A program made the position numbers and the translations under genes. A stretch of 5,448 bases of DNA from Gammaproteobacteria bacterium (GTDB lineage Bacteria > Pseudomonadota > Gammaproteobacteria > Nitrosococcales > Methylophagaceae). Positions 1 to 5,448 of the stretch are shown here, piece by piece. The stretch's first letter is position 1, and the number at the start of each line of letters is the position of its first letter. The notes beneath the pieces are model-generated. The model was not told where the DNA came from and did not search any database. It saw nothing but the letters and a program-made list of their open reading frames with translations. Location: the NCBI GenBank assembly GCA_002402245.1, contig NVVP01000078.1:482-5929 (forward strand), given 5' to 3'.

Positions 1-989
1 GCGACCACACCAAATGGCGTCACTAATACCGCCATAATCATCACCATCATAATGGTGCCAAAGATAGCGGGGAATACGCCCCCTTCCGTATTAGCTTCAC
101 GTGGGTCTGATGATACAAAGTCCCACACAGCATGAAGGTAGAAACCTGATTTTTCAAGCGTTGACATAGCATTAGGACGGTGAATCAATACAATCTTAGC
201 CAATATAATCTCAACATCTTGACCCGTCGACATTTCCACTACCACTGAATCACGCTGTAAGGCTGTATATAACACTGCCAATTGCTTTTGCAATTCACTG
301 TATTCAACATTGAAGGCTTTCTTTTCTTGTTCCAACTCTAAATACTGGGGCGCACCTTCAGCCACACCGTCTAGCTCTAATTTCCTGCGTTCTAAACGAA
401 TCTGCTCAATACCATGGTTAATTTTACCCACCACACCATATTCAAGATGTTTAATATCGCCAATCAGATCATTACTGCGTTCTACTCGTTGCTGTAACTC
501 TTCATACGCTTCGGGGCCTGTTGCAACCACTTCACCTTGTTGCTTAACTGTGACCAGACGACCGTAAAAGCGGCCCCACTCACGACGTTCAATAGAGATG
601 ATATCTTCTGGGTAACTGACCTCGCTTGACATCCAAGGTTGGTTAAACCAACGGAAATCCATGCCGAAATGGTCACGGTTACCTACTTTTATTAATTGGC
701 GGTTTGCTTCCTCTTGGCCTTCAGGCAAGTCAACACCCACACGCTTTAATCTATCTGCGGGTACCGTTTCAATTTCAATCAGCTCACCCATAATACGTTC
801 GGTCTTTTGGCCAGGTGCGGTATAACTGACCTCCATAACATCTGCAGGCCAGAAGTGACTCAAACCCCGAGCAGCAATCAGGCCTAATAGGCCGATAACC
901 ATAACAAGACTTATACTCACCGCACCGGCATTGATCCAAACCCAAGGTGAGCCACTTTTAAGCCAAGAAGAAAATGATTTATTGGACAT
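1..989 (-). CDS. pstA: Phosphate ABC transporter permease PstA, long form (3' end beyond the window)
   Basis: Inner-membrane permease subunit that would pair with PstC to form the phosphate channel of the Pst importer. Only the first 329 codons are present; the reading frame is still open at the left edge. I chose the ATG at 989-987 because it lies 16 nt after the pstC stop and has a GAGAAG ribosome site about 10 nt upstream. Seen: a short cytoplasmic N-terminus, one membrane helix at about residues 17-41, then a roughly 265-residue hydrophilic region. That region includes a charged, Glu/Gln/Leu-rich stretch at about residues 160-247 that looks like a coiled coil. A second hydrophobic segment begins near residue 306, as the transport domain would. 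Short PstA proteins such as that of E. coli lack this large insert, whereas Pseudomonas-type PstA has one. The identity rests on position after pstC, topology and resemblance to long PstA, since the diagnostic permease loop is outside the window. Confidence 0.9.
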   Translation of the reverse strand, partial: MSNKSFSSWLKSGSPWVWINAGAVSISLVMVIGLLGLIAARGLSHFWPADVMEVSYTAPGQKTERIMGELIEIETVPADRLKRVGVDLPEGQEEANRQLIKVGNRDHFGMDFRWFNQPWMSSEVSYPEDIISIERREWGRFYGRLVTVKQQGEVVATGPEAYEELQQRVERSNDLIGDIKHLEYGVVGKINHGIEQIRLERRKLELDGVAEGAPQYLELEQEKKAFNVEYSELQKQLAVLYTALQRDSVVVEMSTGQDVEIILAKIVLIHRPNAMSTLEKSGFYLHAVWDFVSSDPREANTEGGVFPAIFGTIMMVMIMAVLVTPFGVV

Positions 990-1005
990 AGTAGTAATGC
1001 TTCTC

Positions 1006-3270
1006 TTATAAACTGCTGTATTTATTACGTAAACGCTGACGGACAACCTCAGCCACGGTATTAAAGATGAACGTTGCCATGAACAAGACCAAAGCGGCTA
1101 AGAACAGCACGCGATAATGTGAGCTGGCCACTTCTGCTTCTGGCATTTCAACCGCAATATTGGCAGACAGTGCACGGAAACCTTCAAAGATATTAAAGTC
1201 CATAATCGGCGTATTACCTGTAGCCATTAAGACGATCATGGTTTCACCTACGGCGCGTCCTAAACCAATCATAATGGCGGAAAAGATACCCGGGCTAGCA
1301 GTTAAGATAACCACACGAGTCAAGGTCTGCCACGGTGTTGCCCCTAAGGCTAATGAACCAATGGTTAAGTGTTTTGGCACGCCAAAGATAGCGTCTTCAG
1401 TAATCGAGAAGATAGTCGGAATAACGGCAAAGCCCATCACCATGCCCACTACTAATGAGTTACGTTGGTCAAAACCAATACCGTGAGCATTCAACCATTC
1501 AGGCATATTATTACCGAATAACCACATTTCTAAGTAGGGGCTCATCATCATTGATACTACGCCGACTAAAATTACTACTGGAACCAATATCGCTGCTTCC
1601 CAACCATCAGGAATTCGTTCACGTAATTTTTCTGGTAATTTAGTCCATGACCATGCGGTTAATAAGATCATAATCGGCATCAATATAAAGATGCTGAAAA
1701 CACCGGGTAGGTTGCCCTCCACAATCGGAGCCAACCATAAGCCTGCTAAGAAACCTAAGATTACCGTTGGCAAGGCTTCCATAATTTCAATGGTCGGTTT
1801 TACAATCTTACGCATGCTAGCTGACATGAAATAAGCGGTATAAATCGCACCAAATATCGCTAATGGCACCGCAATTGCCATGGCATAAAAAGCCGCTTTT
1901 AATGTACCAAAAACAAGTGGTGTTAAACCAAATTTAGGCTCAAAATCATTACTGGCTGATGATGACTGCCAGATGTGCTCTGGCTTATCACGGCTTTCAT
2001 ACCACACTTTTTCCCACAAAGAATGCCACGATACATCAGGATGCTCATTATCAATGGCTAATAACTTCACCTGACCGGCTTCTGTCATGCTCAATAAACC
2101 ATTAGCACGAGGCGATATAGCCATTACCGCGTTTTCAGCTAAGGGTTCAACTAGCAGCGTACGTTCTGCCGTCGTATGATAAAGACCTAATTGGCCACTT
2201 TCATCTAAGGCTAAAAACCCTTTACGTGCATATTCAGCCGCAATAACCGTAATTGGTGATGATTGCTGATGAAAACTACGTACATTATGTAGCACAATCT
2301 TATTGTCACTATCTCTAACCGGGAACCATTGATCAATCTGACCATCACTACGGCCAACTAGAATTGATATGCCACCGGTTAGGAATTCAAGTGTTGTAAC
2401 TTGCACACCTTCAGGAACAATAGTTAATCTTTGAACCAACGTCGGATTAGCAATATCACTAATATCGTAATAAGCAATTACACCTTGATCATCGATAAGG
2501 TATAACTCACGTTGATCAATATCAATAGCTAACTGTGTCAGCTGACTAGTTGATGTCAGGGCAATTTCTGAGGTCAGTGTTTCAACCGTGAACTCATCTT
2601 CATCCATAAAGCTTTCTTCACGGAGAAAGCTTGTTAGTACTAAACGTTTATCTGCCGTGACCGCTGCTAGCGTTGTTTGGCCATCATTACTTTGAACGCT
2701 CAATAACTCCAATAACTGTGCTTGTGGATCAAGTTGAACCACGGCATCACCCAAAGGGTATTCAATAGAAGGCGTAACGGTACGTACATCATTTGGATAA
2801 CTGATTTTATACTTTTGTTTAAACACTAATGCCTGACCACCAGCAAAACCATAAGCAAATACACCCGTTGGTGATGCACCTGGGCTAAAGCTACTAACAT
2901 CACTATCACTCAATGGCAGTTGAGGAGTTAATAAAGTATGACCATCTTCAGTATCAAAAAAACGTATTTGACCCTGCTTACCTAGACTCAAACCCACATT
3001 ATTATATTCATTTAAGGTTAAATGAACGGTTGAATGTTCTTCTACAGAAAACTCTGCTTCGGTCTCTAAATCAGCACCTGAAAACAGGGGAAGCACCACA
3101 TAAAGTAAATAAAAGAAGATTAATACAATGGCAAAAATAACCGTCATTCCACCCGCTGCTACACCATAACGTGCCATACGATCTTTAAGCTCTCGCCACC
3201 GACGTCTACGTATCGCGATGGGCGATCCAGCTGCGGGTAGCACGCTATTTTTTAGAGCATGTTCAACCAT
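1006..3270 (-). CDS. pstC: Phosphate ABC transporter permease PstC, long form with periplasmic repeat domain
   Basis: Inner-membrane channel subunit of the high-affinity phosphate importer, 754 residues against about 320 in E. coli PstC. Seen: an Arg-rich cytoplasmic N-terminus, a membrane helix at about 37-63, then a large hydrophilic, beta-rich region at about 65-445 with recurrent GQ-hydrophobic units (see findings). The transport domain follows, with hydrophobic segments near 453-482, 493-517, 522-541, 559-579, 603-625, 655-685 and 717-745. The permease signature is clear: the EDAIFGVP and LGATPWQTL loop at about 625-650 (the EAA loop that contacts the ATPase), then GLGRAVGETM at 669-678 and GNTP, all matching PstC of known systems. 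Residues 498-515 match the conserved EALP...GLWLAP segment. The ATG at 3270 has a GAG ribosome site 5 nt upstream. It lies 176 nt after pstS and 16 nt before pstA, so it is probably transcribed by readthrough from the pstS promoter. The length fits Pseudomonas-type PstC, so it does not look like an unusual fusion. Confidence 0.96.
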   Translation of the reverse strand: MVEHALKNSVLPAAGSPIAIRRRRWRELKDRMARYGVAAGGMTVIFAIVLIFFYLLYVVLPLFSGADLETEAEFSVEEHSTVHLTLNEYNNVGLSLGKQGQIRFFDTEDGHTLLTPQLPLSDSDVSSFSPGASPTGVFAYGFAGGQALVFKQKYKISYPNDVRTVTPSIEYPLGDAVVQLDPQAQLLELLSVQSNDGQTTLAAVTADKRLVLTSFLREESFMDEDEFTVETLTSEIALTSTSQLTQLAIDIDQRELYLIDDQGVIAYYDISDIANPTLVQRLTIVPEGVQVTTLEFLTGGISILVGRSDGQIDQWFPVRDSDNKIVLHNVRSFHQQSSPITVIAAEYARKGFLALDESGQLGLYHTTAERTLLVEPLAENAVMAISPRANGLLSMTEAGQVKLLAIDNEHPDVSWHSLWEKVWYESRDKPEHIWQSSSASNDFEPKFGLTPLVFGTLKAAFYAMAIAVPLAIFGAIYTAYFMSASMRKIVKPTIEIMEALPTVILGFLAGLWLAPIVEGNLPGVFSIFILMPIMILLTAWSWTKLPEKLRERIPDGWEAAILVPVVILVGVVSMMMSPYLEMWLFGNNMPEWLNAHGIGFDQRNSLVVGMVMGFAVIPTIFSITEDAIFGVPKHLTIGSLALGATPWQTLTRVVILTASPGIFSAIMIGLGRAVGETMIVLMATGNTPIMDFNIFEGFRALSANIAVEMPEAEVASSHYRVLFLAALVLFMATFIFNTVAEVVRQRLRNKYSSL

Positions 3271-3302
3271 AAGTTCTCAACTATTTTTCAGGGAAAATAT
3301 AA

Positions 3303-3325
3303 CCATCCTTAAGAACTAGGGATGG
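3303..3325 (-). repeat. Inverted repeat in the pstC leader
   Basis: On the transcribed strand CCATCC (3325-3320) can pair with GGATGG (3308-3303). Three further weak pairs are possible inside, after a C/A mismatch. The sequence after the stem is TTATATTTT, which is T-rich but interrupted, so this is a poor intrinsic terminator. It lies about 32 nt before the pstC start and could instead be an RNA-stability or leader structure. The pairing is seen; any role is unknown. Confidence 0.4.
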
Positions 3326-3343
3326 GGCTTCATTCGTTACACA

Positions 3344-3387
3344 TAATCAAAAGATTACTTTTACTTAGGTAAATAATATTTTGATTA
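3344..3387. repeat. 9-bp inverted repeat between pstS and pstC
   Basis: The 9-bp arm TAATCAAAA at 3344-3352 is repeated in inverted form as TTTTGATTA at 3379-3387. The 26-nt interval contains a smaller inverted pair, TTAC at 3361-3364 and GTAA at 3369-3372. It is AT-rich, so a weak hairpin, an operator or a chance palindrome are all possible. I searched this interval for a second promoter ahead of pstC and found only a weak candidate (TTTACC at 3373-3368 with TTGATT at 3350-3345), which I do not call. Confidence 0.35.
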
Positions 3388-3394
3388 GAAGTGG

Positions 3395-3422
3395 AAAAAC
3401 GCCTCACACACTGTGCGAGGCG
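3395..3422 (-). terminator. Intrinsic terminator or attenuator after pstS
   Basis: On the transcribed strand CGCCTCGCAC (3422-3413) pairs with GTGTGAGGCG (3409-3400) around an AGT loop. This gives a 10-bp stem with nine Watson-Crick pairs and one G-U pair, followed at once by TTTTT (3399-3395). This is the standard form of a Rho-independent terminator. It starts 25 nt after the pstS stop codon and lies upstream of pstC, which has no obvious strong promoter of its own. The likely effect is partial termination that lowers pstC and pstA transcript relative to pstS. The stem may also protect the 3' end of a pstS-only messenger. The structure is seen; the partial readthrough is inferred. Confidence 0.85.
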
Positions 3423-3446
3423 CCATTCTCAAATAATGCTAAAAGC

Positions 3447-4406
3447 TTATTTAATTTTAGCTAATTCTTTTTCTACTACTGATGCAGGTAATGGCACATA
3501 ACCATCTTTAATGACAACTTGTTGACCTACTTTAGAAAGCATCATTTTTACAAACTCAGTATCAAGAGGAGATAAAGGTTTGTTTGGTGCTTTGTTTACG
3601 TAAACGTAAAGGTAACGTGATAATGGGTAAGTACCATTTGCAGCATTTGCTTTAGATGCAGCAATATATGGCTGACCAGGTTTCTTAGTTAATGCCACCG
3701 CTTTAACACCTGATGTTTTGTAACCAATACCAGAGTAACCGATACCGTTTAATGATTTAGTCACACCTTGAACAACAGATGCAGAACCTGGTTGCTCGTT
3801 TACAGTGTTTTTGTAATCACCTTTACATAGTGCTTTTTTCTTAAAGTAACCGTATGTACCTGATACTGAGTTACGACCGTAAATTTGGATACTACCAAGA
3901 CCATCAACGCCTGCTTGATCCCATTTAGTGATATCTTCTGAATGGCCACATTTACGTGTTGCAGAGAAAATAGCATCTACTTGAGGAATTGATAAACCTT
4001 CGATTGGGTTATCTTTATGTACATAAACCGCTAATGCATCAATAGCAACACGGATAGGCGTTGCTTTGTAGCCGTATTTAGCTTCAAATGCGGCTGTTTC
4101 TTTATCTTTCATCTTACGGCTCATTGGACCGAAGTTTGATGTACCTTCAGTCAATGCTGGAGGCGCAGTTGAAGAACCCGCTGCTTGAATCTGAATACTT
4201 ACATTTGGATATTCACGTTTGAACTCTTCAGCCCAAAGTGTCATCAAGTTAGCTAATGTGTCAGAACCAACACTAGAAAGGTTACCTGAAATACCGCTTA
4301 CTTTTGTGTAATCTGCTAATGCAGGATCAACATCAGCATATGTAGCTGCAGAAAATGCCATTGTGATGGCTGTACCCAAGATGGCTAGTTTTTTCGTGAA
4401 CATCAT
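3447..4406 (-). CDS. pstS: Periplasmic phosphate-binding protein PstS
   Basis: Substrate-binding protein of the Pst ABC importer, 319 residues. It binds inorganic phosphate in the periplasm and hands it to PstC-PstA. Seen: a signal peptide at residues 1-24 (KK, then a hydrophobic core, then ATYA before Asp25), so cleavage after Ala24 is likely. No lipobox Cys is present. Ligand-site segments are SSVGSDTLANL (44-54), AAGSSTAPPAL (75-85) and GRNSVSGTYG (177-186), in which Arg178, Ser182, Gly183 and Thr184 match the R...SGT phosphate-binding signature of the family. Two Cys (153 and 194) could form a disulfide. The sequence strongly resembles Pseudomonas-type PstS as I remember it. The frame is open upstream to an ATG at 4481, but that codon precedes the predicted transcription start and would place an extra hydrophobic stretch before the signal peptide. 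The ATG at 4406 has a good ribosome site and gives a normal signal peptide. A Pho-box promoter lies upstream and a terminator downstream. Confidence 0.97.
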   Translation of the reverse strand: MMFTKKLAILGTAITMAFSAATYADVDPALADYTKVSGISGNLSSVGSDTLANLMTLWAEEFKREYPNVSIQIQAAGSSTAPPALTEGTSNFGPMSRKMKDKETAAFEAKYGYKATPIRVAIDALAVYVHKDNPIEGLSIPQVDAIFSATRKCGHSEDITKWDQAGVDGLGSIQIYGRNSVSGTYGYFKKKALCKGDYKNTVNEQPGSASVVQGVTKSLNGIGYSGIGYKTSGVKAVALTKKPGQPYIAASKANAANGTYPLSRYLYVYVNKAPNKPLSPLDTEFVKMMLSKVGQQVVIKDGYVPLPASVVEKELAKIK

Positions 4407-4415
4407 ATTGTCCAA

Positions 4416-4419
4416 CTCC
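4416..4419 (-). promoter_or_regulatory. pstS ribosome binding site (decides the start)
   Basis: On the coding strand GGAG (4419-4416) lies 9 nt before the ATG at 4406-4404, within TTGGAGTTGGACAAT. It supports initiation at 4406, not at the in-frame ATG at 4481. A second ATG follows directly at 4403-4401, 12 nt from the site, so the first of the two is preferred. Confidence 0.8.
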
Positions 4420-4472
4420 AAAATAATTAAAAATATAAGAAAATAAATTAAGTAATAAATATTACGGAGAGG

Positions 4473-4478
4473 AGTATC
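4473..4478 (-). promoter_or_regulatory. -10 element of the pstS promoter
   Basis: GATACT (4478-4473 on the coding strand) matches TATAAT at four of six positions. It begins 10 nt after the CTGTCAC of the last Pho unit, the spacing I recall for the E. coli pstS promoter, where PhoB replaces a normal -35 contact. Transcription would start near 4466-4464 and give a leader of about 60 nt before the ATG at 4406. An alternative TAATAT at 4464-4459 is less well placed. Confidence 0.65.
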
Positions 4479-4484
4479 CACAAT

Positions 4485-4528
4485 TTATGTGACAGTGATG
4501 TGAAAGCTATATGACAGTTATGTGACAG
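4485..4528 (-). promoter_or_regulatory. Two tandem Pho boxes (PhoB binding sites) upstream of pstS
   Basis: Four contiguous 11-bp direct repeats on the coding strand: CTGTCACATAA (4528-4518), CTGTCATATAG (4517-4507), CTTTCACATCA (4506-4496) and CTGTCACATAA (4495-4485). The Pho box is known as two CTGTCA-type half sites at 11-bp period, so this is two boxes in tandem. Units 1 and 4 are identical and the third is the most degenerate. PhoB phosphorylated by PhoR during phosphate limitation would bind here and activate pstS and, by readthrough, pstC and pstA. The rest of this gene-free stretch (4529-4603) holds the plsC-family gene's 3' flank; I see no terminator hairpin there. Confidence 0.93.
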
Positions 4529-4603
4529 CTAATAAAACTACGCGCTACTACATAATAATCGTCAATATTCCTACACATTAAGACATAAACTAATGCTCTA
4601 TTT

Positions 4604-5248
4604 TTATTCTGGATTTTGCGTTAAGCAATACTCGGATAAATGCTCGAAAGAGCTGGCGATGGTTGATATGAACTCAACAGACTTATCACCTACGGGAATT
4701 TCATTACCGATAACCACATCGCAATTAAAGGGTACGAATAAGGCTTCACCACGAGGAAGCGCTCGACCTAGGCCTCGCATCATTACTGGAACAACACGGG
4801 CTTTGGGTTTTTCTTTAGCAATATAAAACACGCCTTTTTTCAATTTACTCATTTTCTCAGGCTGGCCGCGACTACCTTCTGGAAATAAAATGATGATTTC
4901 ACCATTATCTAAGGCCTCGTAACAGCCTTTAAATAATTGATCACGGTTTGATTTACCGCTTCTATCCATGGGGATAATGCCAATACACTTGAGTGAGAAC
5001 CATGCTAATAGTCCCCCTTTAGAGACAAAGTAGTCAGCAGCAGCAACAGGCCGAACCTTATGAATCATAGATAATGGATATAAACTCATCAGCACCATAG
5101 TATCTAAATGACTATTATGATTAGCGACAATAATCGCCGGGCCATTCATCGGTAGATTCTGCTTGCCTCGTATATTCAAACCAAGAATCACTAAAACAAT
5201 AGGTTTAATAAACAAAGCAAAGAAGAGTATTTTTAACAGCCTATCCAT
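4604..5248 (-). CDS. PlsC-family 1-acylglycerol-3-phosphate (lysophospholipid) acyltransferase
   Basis: Membrane-associated acyltransferase of 214 residues. The family transfers an acyl group to the sn-2 position of lysophosphatidic acid to make phosphatidic acid. Seen: an N-terminal hydrophobic helix at about 7-24, the catalytic HX4D motif NHNSHLD (His44, Asp49), the substrate motif IPMDR (92-96), FPEGSRG (122-128) with the conserved Glu124 and Gly125, and the fourth block VVPVMMRG (152-159). All four acyltransferase blocks are in order and intact, so the enzyme should be active. Its ATG is 2 nt after the stop of the CdsA-family gene and has no strong ribosome site, which suggests translational coupling. 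The product of this enzyme, phosphatidate, is the substrate of CdsA. The exact acyl acceptor is not certain, because many paralogues of PlsC exist; I therefore give no gene symbol. Confidence 0.9.
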   Translation of the reverse strand: MDRLLKILFFALFIKPIVLVILGLNIRGKQNLPMNGPAIIVANHNSHLDTMVLMSLYPLSMIHKVRPVAAADYFVSKGGLLAWFSLKCIGIIPMDRSGKSNRDQLFKGCYEALDNGEIIILFPEGSRGQPEKMSKLKKGVFYIAKEKPKARVVPVMMRGLGRALPRGEALFVPFNCDVVIGNEIPVGDKSVEFISTIASSFEHLSEYCLTQNPE

Positions 5249-5250
5249 TA

Positions 5251-5448
5251 TTAATAACTCGTGTAATACAGGTAGTGAAAAAACAGTGGCGAGGTATAGG
5301 TCAAACTATCTAAGCGATCAAGAATGCCACCATGGCCTGGAATCAAATTACCGGTATCTTTAATTTCTAAATCACGTTTCACCGACGACATCACTACATC
5401 ACCAATAAAACCACTTGCCCCGATCAATGCTCCGGCAAATAAACCTTG
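5251..5448 (-). CDS. CdsA-family phosphatidate cytidylyltransferase (C-terminal end only)
   Basis: Last 65 codons and TAA stop of a gene that enters from the right edge; the start lies outside the window. CdsA enzymes are inner-membrane proteins that convert phosphatidate and CTP to CDP-diacylglycerol, the precursor of bacterial phospholipid head groups. The fragment contains the family signature in full (5385-5308): S-V-K-R, then K-D, then PGHGGILDRLD, with the conserved metal-binding and catalytic acidic residues. The stretch before it (GLFAGALIGASGFIGDVV) is a typical preceding membrane helix, and the tail after it is short and aromatic. It does not sit in a bamA or uppS neighbourhood in this window. 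It may be a secondary CdsA paralogue paired with the acyltransferase; only the upstream genes could settle that. Confidence 0.92.
   Translation of the reverse strand, partial: QGLFAGALIGASGFIGDVVMSSVKRDLEIKDTGNLIPGHGGILDRLDSLTYTSPLFFHYLYYTSY

Noticed and set aside
482..676. Short minus-strand open frame inside pstA
   Set aside because: Out of frame with a continuous 329-codon pstA reading that I translated through the whole region; no independent start signals.
1160..1486. Open frame of 108 codons on the plus strand
   Set aside because: Lies opposite the conserved permease domain of pstC, has low-complexity composition and no recognisable motif; a shadow of the real gene.
3303..3325. Second terminator before pstC
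   Set aside because: Only a 6-bp continuous stem with an interrupted T tract; kept as an inverted repeat, not called as a terminator.
4407..4481. In-frame upstream ATG at 4481 that would add 25 residues to PstS
   Set aside because: The ATG lies upstream of the predicted -10 element and transcription start. The extension has no ribosome site that I can see, and it would put a second hydrophobic stretch ahead of a complete signal peptide.
4529..4603. Terminator for the CdsA/PlsC-family pair
   Set aside because: No stem followed by a T run was found on the transcribed strand; GTAGCGCGTAG looks symmetric but is not an inverted repeat beyond GCGC.
4593..4826. Open frame on the plus strand
   Set aside because: Antisense to the PlsC-family gene, whose four catalytic blocks are intact; no family features and no ribosome site.
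1..5448. Mobile elements, CRISPR arrays, tRNA or rRNA genes, or a novel defence-type system
   Set aside because: The window is almost filled by five intact or edge-cut housekeeping genes in one direction, and I saw no terminal repeats, spacer arrays or RNA-gene motifs.

Overview
The window looks like chromosomal DNA of a gammaproteobacterium, probably marine or another aquatic lineage. This is inferred from three things: the moderately AT-rich base composition, the PstS sequence (which resembles the Pseudomonas-type PstS as I remember it), and the long forms of PstC and PstA that occur in pseudomonads and related groups. The genus cannot be fixed from this sequence. All recognisable genes lie on the minus strand, so transcription runs from right to left.

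Reading in the direction of transcription, the right edge holds the last 65 codons of a CdsA-family phosphatidate cytidylyltransferase (5448-5251). A complete PlsC-family acyltransferase (5248-4604) follows after only 2 nt, so these two phospholipid genes form a tightly coupled pair. A gene-free stretch (4407-4603) then carries a clear PhoB-type promoter: four 11-bp direct repeats (two tandem Pho boxes, 4528-4485) and a suitably placed -10 element (4478-4473). This promoter drives pstS (4406-3447), which encodes the periplasmic phosphate-binding protein. A strong intrinsic terminator hairpin sits after pstS (3422-3395) and is followed by two further inverted repeats. Next come pstC (3270-1006) and, 16 nt later, pstA (989 to beyond the left edge). 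pstB and phoU would be expected further left but are not in view.

PstS captures inorganic phosphate in the periplasm and delivers it to the PstC-PstA channel, which PstB (not seen) would energise. The Pho boxes imply induction on phosphate starvation. The terminator between pstS and pstC probably allows much more binding protein than permease to be made.

The system itself is well known and I see no wholly new system here. The parts most worth a second look are the large periplasmic additions to the two permease subunits: a repeat-built, apparently beta-propeller domain in PstC and a coiled-coil domain in PstA. The compact promoter and attenuator architecture around pstS is also of interest.
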